This document shows positions 43,990 to 52,586 of a stretch of 64,000 bases of DNA, piece by piece. The notes under the pieces were generated by a model, which saw only the letters and a program-made list of their open reading frames with translations, had not been told where the DNA came from and made no database searches. The stretch covers positions 3,532,501-3,596,500 of the forward strand of contig NZ_CP126101.1 in assembly GCF_030123245.1 (NCBI RefSeq). Reading direction: 5' to 3'. The DNA is from Lysinibacillus pakistanensis. GTDB lineage: Bacteria; Bacillota; Bacilli; Bacillales_A; Planococcaceae. Both the position numbers and the translations under genes were made by a program. How positions within the stretch are numbered: position 1 is the stretch's first letter; each line of letters opens with the position of its first letter.

Positions 43990-45420
43990 TCATATTTTTA
44001 AAAAGTTTTCCACCCTTCCAATGTATTGTTCTCGATTATAGGTTTGATAAAGTACAGATGCTAGGCGGACTGGGTCACCAAAGAAGTAACGCTCGTAAAG
44101 TGTTTGCCTTGTGCCAAAGCTACTCATTGTTAAATCCCAAGCTAAACGGAATTTTTTAACCCGTTCTTTGCCTCCATCTTTAAAAGACTGTAAATAGTGT
44201 TCTAGGTCCCCATCATCTGCTACAAATGCTTTTTCACTTGGAATAGACATTAATCCACTCGCACCAAGTAATTGGATGATTTCAGTAAAAGTCGAATACA
44301 CTTTAGGGAAAACATGGATGGCAACTTGCAATGTTGGATGATCTGGTCTCATAAAGCCAAAAGCATCCCTTGTTGCCTCAATTTCTGACTTTAACAATAA
44401 AGCCTTCATTGTTTCTAGTGGTACAATAATATCTACGACCTTTTGCTGCACATGCTGGTAGTCTCCGATATTTATCGTATCTACAATTGATTGTACAACG
44501 CCCAAAATAAATTCTGTTTTAGCTATTTGGCGTGACAGCACCTGATGTAAACCATAGGCCTGAAAGCCACTGATATTCATAAAGGTATTGGCAACTTCTA
44601 AATTTTCATAATAAAAGACGCGCTCCCATGGCACAATCACATCATCAAATACAACAATTGCATCCATTTCCTCAAAGCGGCTGCTTAATGGATAATCAAA
44701 CGTTGATTCACCACCTACAAAGGTCTGTCTACATAAAAACTTTAAGCCTTTAGTATTACTAGGAATCGAAAATGCAAAGCCTTTTCCTTCGTCATAACCG
44801 TTGGTTGAAATCACAAGAAGCTCATCGGTAATTCCTCCCTGAGTAGCGAGTAATCTTGCCCCTTTAATGATTAACCCTTCACTTGTTTTAGCAACAATTT
44901 TAGCAGCAATAGTGAGTTCCTCATTCTCAAAATAAAACTTCTTTCGATTAACTTGCGGCTCTATAAAGGTATGGGTCATCGTTAAATCATTTTCGCGAGC
45001 ATGCTCATAAAATCTCAGTAAATGCTCAGGGAAACAATTTGGTTTATCTTTTAAATAATCAGCAGCTGACGCAAGTGCCATTAATGTCGTATTCATATAA
45101 TCTGGACTTCTTCCCATAAGGCCATGAGTCGATAATGCCCATTCTCTTGCGGCAAGACGTCTTTTTACAAGATCCTCGACTGTCAATACCTGTAGAAAAG
45201 ACATCCCAACACGATGGTCACTGGTCGGTGATAGATAGGTCATCGTGTCAAGTAACGCCTGCTCATTTTGCAGATCAAAGAGTCTTGCCTGACTCTGCAT
45301 AACTCCCTTAAATGCTGGATGCTCCGACACCTTCCCTGTTACAATTTCACCATCAATAGAAATATACGTTTGCAACGCATCAATACGTTCAATATATTGC
45401 TGTCCTGTAATTGCTGGCAT
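43990..45420 (-). CDS. HpaB-family 4-hydroxyphenylacetate 3-monooxygenase
   Basis: A 476-residue FADH2-dependent hydroxylase of the HpaB/YoaI family. It has the HpaB N-terminal domain (TGQQYIERIDAL, HPAFKGVMQSQARLFDL, SPDYMNTTLMALASAADYL) and the C-terminal flavin-binding domain (FDDVIVPWERVFYYEN, GASGLMSIPSEKAF). Such enzymes hydroxylate phenols such as 4-hydroxyphenylacetate and need a separate flavin reductase (HpaC), which is not encoded nearby. It is monocistronic. A TATACT-N5-AGTATA palindrome lies just before its ribosome binding site. Confidence 0.86.
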   Translation of the reverse strand: MPAITGQQYIERIDALQTYISIDGEIVTGKVSEHPAFKGVMQSQARLFDLQNEQALLDTMTYLSPTSDHRVGMSFLQVLTVEDLVKRRLAAREWALSTHGLMGRSPDYMNTTLMALASAADYLKDKPNCFPEHLLRFYEHARENDLTMTHTFIEPQVNRKKFYFENEELTIAAKIVAKTSEGLIIKGARLLATQGGITDELLVISTNGYDEGKGFAFSIPSNTKGLKFLCRQTFVGGESTFDYPLSSRFEEMDAIVVFDDVIVPWERVFYYENLEVANTFMNISGFQAYGLHQVLSRQIAKTEFILGVVQSIVDTINIGDYQHVQQKVVDIIVPLETMKALLLKSEIEATRDAFGFMRPDHPTLQVAIHVFPKVYSTFTEIIQLLGASGLMSIPSEKAFVADDGDLEHYLQSFKDGGKERVKKFRLAWDLTMSSFGTRQTLYERYFFGDPVRLASVLYQTYNREQYIGRVENFLKI

Positions 45421-45761
45421 GCAGTCACCCCCAAATATTCCAATTTTTTATACTCATTTAGTATATGGAATTTCCCAGTTTTAGGTTCCAAGATTCCCAA
45501 CTGTATTATATCAATCCATCAATACAGGGAAACTGTACCACTTTTTTGAAACAAAAAGAAATTTGCATATATTGCTGATTTTTCAGTTATTTTAGATAAA
45601 ATCGATTACAATAAGCGATTTTTAAACAAGTTCAATTTACTGTCACATTCATAAAAAAGTCTGTTTTAACTAGTACAGAGTTTCTAGATTTTTACTTCAC
45701 GCAGGTGTAAGATAACCTCGTAAACAAAAACAAAAAACATCTTTTTCAAAGGAGAATATAG
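45421..45761. other. 341-bp divergent intergenic region
   Basis: Lies between the hpaB-like gene and the small gene at 45762. It contains the palindrome at 45449-45465 and AT-rich sequence in which no clear sigma-A promoter with both boxes was found. No ORF with a start signal. Confidence 0.45.
45449..45465. promoter_or_regulatory. Palindromic site before the hpaB-like gene
   Basis: TATACTCATTTAGTATA is a perfect 6-5-6 inverted repeat, flanked by a looser outer pair (TTCC / GGAA). It is 29-45 bp before the ATG, a place suited to a repressor operator. The binding protein is unknown. Confidence 0.4.
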
Positions 45762-45950
45762 ATGAACCATAAAATCATTGCCTATGTCGAAGAATTAGAA
45801 TCTGCCTTAATGAATCAAATGGAGGATCATAACGAAGAAAATCTTTTATTTTCTATTGCTTCTAATTTAATTGCTCAAGATAGAGCTCAATATAAAAATG
45901 TTTGCCAGGCTTATGAAGTTGTAAAACATCATATCGTAGGTATTCATTAA
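45762..45950 (+). CDS. Small hypothetical protein (62 aa)
   Basis: An acidic, helical 62-residue cytoplasmic protein (MNHKIIAYVEELESALMNQM ... VVKHHIVGIH) without signal or membrane segment. AAAGGAGAATATAG gives a clear ribosome binding site before ATG, and a strong terminator follows, so this is a real monocistronic gene. I do not recognise a family, and neighbours give no clue to its role. Confidence 0.7.
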   Translation: MNHKIIAYVEELESALMNQMEDHNEENLLFSIASNLIAQDRAQYKNVCQAYEVVKHHIVGIH

Positions 45951-45968
45951 TCACCCTTTAAAGCAAAG

Positions 45969-46003
45969 TGAAAAGCGCGAGCAATTAATGCTCGCGCTTT
46001 TTA
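45969..46003. terminator. Terminator of the 62-aa gene, also facing the deacetylase gene
   Basis: AAAAGCGCGAGC pairs with GCTCGCGCTTTTT around a short loop, with U-rich sequence on the plus strand and a weaker run on the minus strand. It separates the convergent genes. Confidence 0.82.
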
Positions 46004-46019
46004 GATTGGTCAAGTTCTT

Positions 46020-47726
46020 TTATTTAGCATATGGTAGGACCATTTTTTGGAACTGCTCAAATGTAGTTTTCTGATCACTATACAGTCGTTTAATTTGATA
46101 CACATCATCATACGGCTTATTATAGCCAGGTTGTGTTGAAAACGCCATGACAAACCCTGCTTCTTTTACTGCATAAATTGTATTCGACGTATATTGTCCA
46201 AATGGATAGGCAAATGCTTTTGCTTCAGGGATAAGCGTTAAGCTTTGTTTTAAATCCTGCACTACTTCATGGTATGGGATTAGTAGCATCTTCCCTTTAT
46301 TTCCTATTAAGTCATGTAGGTTGTAAGTATGGGAGCCATAGGAAAAGACATCTTGCATATTTTCAATATCCTGCCGTGAAAGTGCCTGTAGGTCGTCATA
46401 ATTAAACATTTGCTCAGCTGCTGAACTTTCATTGCGTGATGTAATTAAAAACTGAGTAGCTTTGAAGCCGTTCTTTTGAAGAACTGAATAAGCATATTCA
46501 CGTGTTGAAAGCAAGCCATCATCAAAGGTTAAGACAATGGAATAAGCTGGTAATGTAATTTCATTGCGCATAAAACGCAATAGTTCATCCGTAGTAATTG
46601 TTTCATAGTTTTTAGTTTTTAAAAACTGCATTTCTCTTGTAAATTGTACATCCGTCATCGTTGTGCTGACATTTTTAAAGCGGCCCAGCTCATGTTCCTT
46701 TAAAAAATGATGATACATCATAACAGGAACACCACGATCAAGCGCTACTTTTGAGCTATGGATATACCCCTCACGTCCCCCAATAACTGTTACATACCAG
46801 CTGCCCTCTTTTCGTAAAATCGGGTAACGACGGTTTGTATCTAGCTTTGCAAAAGGAGTTAATGTTTTATTGGTACAGTCATAAACCTCACTGTTTGCAG
46901 AAATCGGGATGAAATACTCATTTTTTACAGCATGGTCCTTCCCAATATTTTTATAAGAAGGTGTATTCATTAATTTTAATTTATTTTTTTCTGCATAAAG
47001 ATAGGTTTGCCCCCATCGAACCTTTACATATGTTTCATCTGATGCATCGACAACCTCAAGCTGTTGCCCCTTCAGTAATAGGGCAATAGTCATTGGATTG
47101 TCTCGACGTAGGTCATAGAGAGTGACATTTTCTAAAGCCTGCATATAACCATTTTGCTTACTAGGAGGAGGTGGGGGCGGGGTAGGCTTTACAACAGGTT
47201 TTGTGTTATTTGGAGTAGTAGTCTCCTGCCCTTTTTCTTCTTCAACAAAATTACTATGTACAAATCCTAACCGTCCATTCACTGCTATGCCATACCAATC
47301 CCCCATTTTACTATAAATAGGAAAACGAACTCCCTCTGAAAGGGTTGCAAATTGTACAAGCTTATTACCGCTATTATCAAAAATTGGTGCAACGCGTGTT
47401 GGAACAATATAATCCTTTATCGTTGCTAGCGTTGGGACTTTGTTTTTATAGGTTGTTGCTGATACAACTGTTGTATAACGCTTATCAACATACCCATAGT
47501 AACCTGCCCAACGTATTTGCCACCAATTAGCCCCATAATCTTTAGTTACTTCAAAGGTTTGTCCAGCTGATAATGTGCCCACCTGCACGAGTGAGCCTGA
47601 ACGATTATCAAAGACGGTTGCTTCTTCATTCACTTGGATAATCATAGTATTTGCATATACTTTTCCAGCAAAAGGTAGGATCATCATGAATAGAAGCAAT
47701 AATACTATGCGTTTCACTTTCTTCAC
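46020..47726 (-). CDS. Secreted polysaccharide deacetylase with SH3-like repeats
   Basis: A 568-residue exported protein. A signal peptide (residues 1-25) is followed by bacterial SH3-like units of about 65 residues (VFDNRSGSLVQVGTLSAGQ, IFDNSGNKLVQFATLSEG, a third near 200, and a fourth near 290), interrupted by a proline-rich linker (KPTPPPPPPSK). The C-terminal NodB-type domain (about 335-568) has VPVMMYHHF, LTFDDG, YGSHTYNLH and AYPFGQY. Family members deacetylate peptidoglycan or other N-acetyl glycans; the SH3 units would bind cell wall. It ends the recD2 transcript or stands alone (23-bp gap). Confidence 0.88.
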   Translation of the reverse strand: MKKVKRIVLLLLFMMILPFAGKVYANTMIIQVNEEATVFDNRSGSLVQVGTLSAGQTFEVTKDYGANWWQIRWAGYYGYVDKRYTTVVSATTYKNKVPTLATIKDYIVPTRVAPIFDNSGNKLVQFATLSEGVRFPIYSKMGDWYGIAVNGRLGFVHSNFVEEEKGQETTTPNNTKPVVKPTPPPPPPSKQNGYMQALENVTLYDLRRDNPMTIALLLKGQQLEVVDASDETYVKVRWGQTYLYAEKNKLKLMNTPSYKNIGKDHAVKNEYFIPISANSEVYDCTNKTLTPFAKLDTNRRYPILRKEGSWYVTVIGGREGYIHSSKVALDRGVPVMMYHHFLKEHELGRFKNVSTTMTDVQFTREMQFLKTKNYETITTDELLRFMRNEITLPAYSIVLTFDDGLLSTREYAYSVLQKNGFKATQFLITSRNESSAAEQMFNYDDLQALSRQDIENMQDVFSYGSHTYNLHDLIGNKGKMLLIPYHEVVQDLKQSLTLIPEAKAFAYPFGQYTSNTIYAVKEAGFVMAFSTQPGYNKPYDDVYQIKRLYSDQKTTFEQFQKMVLPYAK

Positions 47727-47749
47727 CTCAAAATATTTTAATCCTCTTT

Positions 47750-50173
47750 TTAGTCATCTAAAAAATCGTACGGTGAAACCCCGTCCATTCCAATCATTGG
47801 ATGGATCAGCGGTTCTGTTTCAACCGTTAACTTTACATCTTTTATCGGCTCTTCATCTATTTCCACTGATACGGCTTCTTTTTCTGTTATTTCCTCTGCA
47901 ATATCCATTGGATTAAGTCTTGCACGTAAAGAAGTAAAGCGCTGTAGATCATCTGTACGCTGTAAGCCATCAGCGAGCACTTCTGGCTCGCCACATAAAA
48001 TCAGAAAGTTTTTCGCACGGGTTATACCAGTATATAGCAGATTACGACGCAGCATTTTAGAATAACCTCGAACTACTGGCATAATTACTGTCTGAAATTC
48101 CGAGCCCTGTGATTTATGAATGGAACAACAATAGGCGAGTGTCAATTGATTGAGGTCACTGCGCTGATAGGTTACTTCAATGCCGTCAAATGAAACGACA
48201 AGTAAATCCTGTTTCTCGATAGTTTCCTTCGCTTTGATAATACTGATGACTTCACCCATATCTCCATTAAAAACATTGCTTTCTGGCTGATTGACAAGCT
48301 GTAATACTTTATCCTTTATACGATAGGTTACATCACCAAAGACAAGCTCTTTTCTAGTACCAGTATCGTTTGGATTTATAAGCTCTTGGATCATTTTATT
48401 CAGGTTATCAATACCTGCTGGTCCCTTGTACATTGGTGCTAACACCTGAATATTGCGTATTTCTTGTCCTTTCGCAACTGCACTCTTTACAACCTGTGTA
48501 ACAACACTTGCTACTTGATCTGAGGAGGCTTTAATAAAAGAGCGGTCAGACGTTTTTACCGATAAATCATTTGGGATTGTACCGCGTTTAATTTGATGGG
48601 CAAGTTCAATAATAGTTGAGCCCTCAGCCTGTCTATACACTTCAGTTAATTCAACAGTTGGAATTTGATGCGAGGCCAATAAATCCTTTAACACCTGTCC
48701 AGGTCCTACTGGAGGAAGCTGATCCTGATCACCCACAAATACAACCTGAACTTCCTCATGTAAAGCTTTCAATAATTGATGAGCAAGCCAAGTATCCACC
48801 ATCGACATTTCATCAACAATGATGAGCTTTCCTGTAACCTCACGCTCTGTTTCCTCTTCCTTTTCCTGTCCAGTAAATCCTAATAATCGATGAATGGTCA
48901 TTGCAGGAAGTTCTGTTGATTCTGATAAACGCTTAGCTGCACGGCCTGTAGGAGCGCATAAAATAATGGGAAAGGGTTCTTCTTTTTGCGCATATTCCTT
49001 TGGATTTAATGATAAACCATGAAGCTTTGCATAGACTTCCACTATTCCTCGTACAACCGTTGTTTTACCAGTACCTGGACCACCTGTTAAAATCATAGCA
49101 GCTGAGTTTAAGGCTTGTTCAATAGCATTGGCCTGTGTTTCGGCATAGGTCACATGGAGTAAGTCCTCTGTTTCTCCAATCGCTTTCCGAATTTCGTCCC
49201 TACTAAAATGCTCAGCTTTCTTATTCCGTTCAATTAATGACACTATTTTAGAGGCGATTCCTACTTCTGAAAAATAAAGAGACGGTAAATACAGCCTTGT
49301 TTCTTCCCCACAAATTTTACTTTCCTCACGCAATTCAATACAGGCCTTTGATATTGCCTCAAATGGTATTTCCTCTCGTTGGCTTTGCTCAAGCATATCT
49401 TTTACTAAGGGCAAAACTTGCTCAGCATCTAAAAACACATGCCCTTCTGATAAAGCTGCTGCATTTAGAATATGTAAAATAGCGGCCTTAATACGGTCTG
49501 GATGATTACCAGTAATCCCTAATTTTGCACCTAGCTCATCTGCACGAACGAATCCCACACCCTCGACATCTTCAATGAGACGATATGGATTTTCTGTAAG
49601 AAGCTCAATGGCATCAGTGCGATATGTTTGGTAAATTTTCATACCGAGCTGAGGTCCAAATCCCCATTCATTTAGCTGGATCATTACTCGCTCAAGACCA
49701 AGATTTTGTTCGATTGTACGGTGGATAACCTCTTTTTTTTCGGCTGATAGACGAGGGACACTATCAAGCACATTTGGGTCCTCCAAAATTAGACGTAGAG
49801 CATTGGCTCCAAGTTTCTCTACAATTGTTTCAGCCGTTTTTTTTCCGATACCAACAAATAAATCACTTGATAGGTAATGAATGATTCCTTGCTCTGTCGC
49901 TGGTACCTCTTTGGTAAACGTCTCAATTTGAAATTGTACACCGTATTTTGGATGCTGTCTCAATAAACCTGTAAAACGATATTGTTCATCCATTTGTAAT
50001 GGCGGAAAATAGCCGACAACAATGATTTCTTTATCTTCATATTGTAAATTGGTCTCTTGAATTTTCACTCGAACAATCGAATACATATTTTGAGCATTAT
50101 GAAAGATAGAGACGATTGGACGTCCGAGTATAAAAAATTTATTTAGTTCAAATAAATCAAGATTCTCAGCCAT
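47750..50173 (-). CDS. recD2: RecD2 ATP-dependent DNA helicase
   Basis: A 5'-3' superfamily 1B helicase without RecB/RecC partners. The N-terminal extension (about 1-150) and helix-hairpin-helix region (GIGKKTAETIVEKLG, EDVEGVGFVRADELG) are typical of RecD2. Helicase motifs are LTGGPGTGKTT (Walker A, near 365), IIVDEMSMVD (II), GDQDQLPPVGPGQVL (III) and LAYCCSIHKSQGSEF (V-VI region). About 807 residues, as usual. In Bacilli it takes part in replication-fork and recombination repair. yrrB (TPR), mnmA and iscS lie on the same strand further upstream, but relP and hisA are inserted here. Confidence 0.94.
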   Translation of the reverse strand: MAENLDLFELNKFFILGRPIVSIFHNAQNMYSIVRVKIQETNLQYEDKEIIVVGYFPPLQMDEQYRFTGLLRQHPKYGVQFQIETFTKEVPATEQGIIHYLSSDLFVGIGKKTAETIVEKLGANALRLILEDPNVLDSVPRLSAEKKEVIHRTIEQNLGLERVMIQLNEWGFGPQLGMKIYQTYRTDAIELLTENPYRLIEDVEGVGFVRADELGAKLGITGNHPDRIKAAILHILNAAALSEGHVFLDAEQVLPLVKDMLEQSQREEIPFEAISKACIELREESKICGEETRLYLPSLYFSEVGIASKIVSLIERNKKAEHFSRDEIRKAIGETEDLLHVTYAETQANAIEQALNSAAMILTGGPGTGKTTVVRGIVEVYAKLHGLSLNPKEYAQKEEPFPIILCAPTGRAAKRLSESTELPAMTIHRLLGFTGQEKEEETEREVTGKLIIVDEMSMVDTWLAHQLLKALHEEVQVVFVGDQDQLPPVGPGQVLKDLLASHQIPTVELTEVYRQAEGSTIIELAHQIKRGTIPNDLSVKTSDRSFIKASSDQVASVVTQVVKSAVAKGQEIRNIQVLAPMYKGPAGIDNLNKMIQELINPNDTGTRKELVFGDVTYRIKDKVLQLVNQPESNVFNGDMGEVISIIKAKETIEKQDLLVVSFDGIEVTYQRSDLNQLTLAYCCSIHKSQGSEFQTVIMPVVRGYSKMLRRNLLYTGITRAKNFLILCGEPEVLADGLQRTDDLQRFTSLRARLNPMDIAEEITEKEAVSVEIDEEPIKDVKLTVETEPLIHPMIGMDGVSPYDFLDD

Positions 50174-50355
50174 TGACAATTCGTCCTTTCATGTGCGATT
50201 CAATCTTTTTATTTTACCACAATATAGTGCTAATAATCGTTTAAAAAGAGAATTCACTCAATTCTTTTAACATTATTTTGACAATTGATATTTCACATCT
50301 TTTATCAATCTTTCCATGCTATGATAAAGGTGAAATTTTGTTGCACGGAAGGATT

Positions 50356-51132
50356 GTGAAGCTATTGGAATTTAGACCTTGCATCGATTTACACGATGGC
50401 AAAGTAAAGCAAATTGTGGGTAGCACATTGGGACATCTAGATCAAAAAGTCATTGAAAATTTTATTTCCAATCATGACTCTAGTTATTATGCAAAAATGT
50501 TTGCTCAGGATCAATTAACAGGTGGTCACGTTATAATGCTTGGTGAAGGAAATGACGAGGCTGCATTAACAGCGCTTGCAGCTTATCCTCATGGTCTGCA
50601 AGTAGGGGGTGGAATCACTACAAAAAATGCCGAAAAGTATATTGATGCTGGCGCTTCGCATGTAATTGTGACTTCTTTTATTTTTCATGATGGCAAGCTT
50701 GATATGGATCGACTGCTGGAACTCGTACAGAAAATTGGCAAACAGCATTTAGTCATTGATTTAAGCTGTCGAATGCGCAATGATAAATGGTATGTCGTTA
50801 CTGATAAATGGACAAAATTTAGTGATTTCGAGGTCAATGCTGCGTCCATCTCTTATATTGAAAATTTCTGTGATGAGCTACTCATTCATGCGGTTGATGT
50901 GGAAGGAAAAAAAGGTGGTATGCAGGAAAGCTTAGTACGTGATCTAGCAGCATGGACTACTATCCCAACAACATATGCTGGAGGGATCCGTTCCATTGAG
51001 GACTTAGAGAAATTCAAGAAGTTAGCGAATGGTAAACTTCACGTGACAATTGGAAGTGCCCTTTCAATTTTTGGCGGAGATTTACCATATGTAGATGTAG
51101 TAAACTATTGTAAAAAGGGCGGGGTATTGTGA
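50356..51132 (+). CDS. hisA: HisA-type isomerase of eukaryotic/HIS6 class
   Basis: A TIM-barrel isomerase of histidine biosynthesis (ProFAR to PRFAR step). The start LEFRPCIDLHDGKVKQIVGS and insertion pattern (YYAKMF, HVIMLGEGND, GLQVGGGIT, GASHVIVTSFIF, YAGGIRSIEDLEKF) are those of the HIS6-like class found in fungi, plants and some bacteria, distinct from the common bacterial HisA. The GTG at 50356 follows GGAAGGA closely; a TATGAT box lies 30 bp before it, so in-frame codons further upstream are promoter. 258 residues. No other his gene is in the window. It overlaps the next gene by four bases. Confidence 0.84.
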   Translation: MKLLEFRPCIDLHDGKVKQIVGSTLGHLDQKVIENFISNHDSSYYAKMFAQDQLTGGHVIMLGEGNDEAALTALAAYPHGLQVGGGITTKNAEKYIDAGASHVIVTSFIFHDGKLDMDRLLELVQKIGKQHLVIDLSCRMRNDKWYVVTDKWTKFSDFEVNAASISYIENFCDELLIHAVDVEGKKGGMQESLVRDLAAWTTIPTTYAGGIRSIEDLEKFKKLANGKLHVTIGSALSIFGGDLPYVDVVNYCKKGGVL

Positions 51133-51416
51133 AATTAATTTATAAAGATATTATTTTTCCTTTTCAAGAAACAAATTTAGAGCGTATTATAGACGGCAAG
51201 TACTTTAAGGTAAATACTATGGATAATTCACGCTCCTTGCATGTACAGCTAGATAATGAGCAGATGCTACTAGAGTTTTCCAAATCCTTAAAGGCAACAT
51301 GCGGCTTCCTACGCGATCAGGAAACAGAGCCTTATATAGGCACTTATATAGACTTACAAATTTTTGTTGATGAATTTAATAAACGCTACAATTTAAATGC
51401 AGAAATAGTGATTTAA
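51129..51416 (+). CDS. Unknown 95-aa protein coupled to hisA
   Basis: A 95-residue cytoplasmic protein starting with GTG inside the hisA stop (GTGA overlap), so it is translationally coupled. It begins MKLIYKDIIFPFQETNLERI and carries alternating strands and helices (SLHVQLDNEQMLLEFSKSLK, TYIDLQIFVDEFNKRY). I do not recognise the family. The coupling suggests a role with the isomerase or a shared substrate. Confidence 0.7.
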   Translation: MKLIYKDIIFPFQETNLERIIDGKYFKVNTMDNSRSLHVQLDNEQMLLEFSKSLKATCGFLRDQETEPYIGTYIDLQIFVDEFNKRYNLNAEIVI

Positions 51417-51725
51417 ACCTTTGGCTAGGATGTAAGTATATTTTTAAAATTATTAAGTTTCATTTCAGTAAAGCGCTAGAGATCAAACTTTGATTTCTAG
51501 CGCTTTTAAGGTTTAGACCAGTTTGATGTCTTTTCTCTCTAACATAACCTTTTTCTAAACTGATTCAAATAGTCTTTTTATTACATAACTTATAATCGGT
51601 CACGATATTACAAATATTAGTGTATTTTCATTTTTCAGCGCACATATTTCTATTTTTTAGCTTTTTTTGATAAGCTTTAGATAAATGAGGTAATTAACAG
51701 ATTGGAAGAAAGGATTTAAGAAAGC
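51417..51725. other. 309-bp gap, hisA unit to relP
   Basis: Contains the terminator of the hisA unit (51470-51507) and AT-rich sequence carrying the relP promoter, whose boxes I could not fix. GAAAGGA precedes the relP start. Nothing else is seen. Confidence 0.5.
51470..51508 (+). terminator. Terminator of the hisA unit
   Basis: AAAGCGCTAGA pairs with TCTAGCGCTTTT around a 15-nt loop that can pair further (GATCAAA / TTTGATT). Confidence 0.8.
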
Positions 51726-52448
51726 ATGAAAAACGAACTTGAGGCAATAACTTTTAAAAACTTACAAATAGAGCTAACACGTTTCTTTTTAGCCTATAAA
51801 TTCGCTTTACAGGAAATCGAAACCAAAATTAATATATTACAAGAAGAATTTAAGCTAATTCATGAATACAATCCAATAGAACATGTTTCAACTCGAATAA
51901 AATCACCAAAAAGTATATTAATGAAAATAAAGAAAAAGAGCATTGAACCATCCATTGAAGATATTCGCGAAAATATAAGGGATATTGCTGGGGTCAGAAT
52001 TACATGCTCCTTTGTAGAGGATATTTATAAAGTAAGCGCTATGCTACAGGCACAACATGATATTGAAATTGTAGATGTAAAGGATTATATTGCCTATCCA
52101 AAGGACAATGGCTATCAAAGCTTACATCTCATTATCAAAATTCCTATCTTTATGTCTGACCATATGGAGAAGGTGTATACAGAGATTCAAATCCGTACAA
52201 TAGCTATGGATTTTTGGGCAAGCTTAGAGCATAAAATTTATTATAAGTATAACAAGGAAGTACCAGAGCATATTCGTATTGAATTAAAAGAAGCCGCTCT
52301 ACAAGCAGCCGAGTTAGATCGAAAAATGGAGCGACTGAATAAAGAGATCAATATTTTAAAAGAAAATGAAGCTGAGCCTTCATTGCTAGACAGTACGCCT
52401 ATTTCACATTTAGCTAAATACCTTACAGAATTACCTAACAATCAATGA
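51726..52448 (+). CDS. relP: Small alarmone synthetase RelP (YwaC)
   Basis: A 240-residue single-domain (p)ppGpp synthetase. It resembles YwaC/RelP more than RelQ: LAYKFALQEIETKINILQEE, EYNPIEHVSTRIKSP, IRDIAGVRITCSFVEDIYKV, KDNGYQSLHLII (G-loop Tyr) and EIQIRTIAMDFWASLEHKIYYKY. There is no hydrolase or regulatory domain. It makes alarmone from GTP/GDP and ATP, usually under cell-wall stress and controlled at transcription. A longer C-terminal tail than YwaC is present. Monocistronic. Confidence 0.93.
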   Translation: MKNELEAITFKNLQIELTRFFLAYKFALQEIETKINILQEEFKLIHEYNPIEHVSTRIKSPKSILMKIKKKSIEPSIEDIRENIRDIAGVRITCSFVEDIYKVSAMLQAQHDIEIVDVKDYIAYPKDNGYQSLHLIIKIPIFMSDHMEKVYTEIQIRTIAMDFWASLEHKIYYKYNKEVPEHIRIELKEAALQAAELDRKMERLNKEINILKENEAEPSLLDSTPISHLAKYLTELPNNQ

Positions 52449-52480
52449 CACCACAATGTCATTGCGTCCAATACTTAATC

Positions 52481-52573
52481 AAGTGAAAAATCCACCTAAC
52501 GTTTTGTGAGAAAAGCAAAAGACCTTATACGTCCAATGTCCCTTCTCACAAAAAGTAAAGTGGATTTTTACTG
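52481..52573. terminator. Compound hairpin between relP and the MFS gene
   Basis: AGTGAAAAATCCAC (52481) pairs with GTGGATTTTTACT, enclosing TTTTGTGAGAA and TTCTCACAAAA that also pair. The outer right arm is U-rich and could end relP; the mirrored left arm serves the convergent exporter gene. Confidence 0.68.
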
Positions 52574-52586
52574 TTTCAAGATTACA

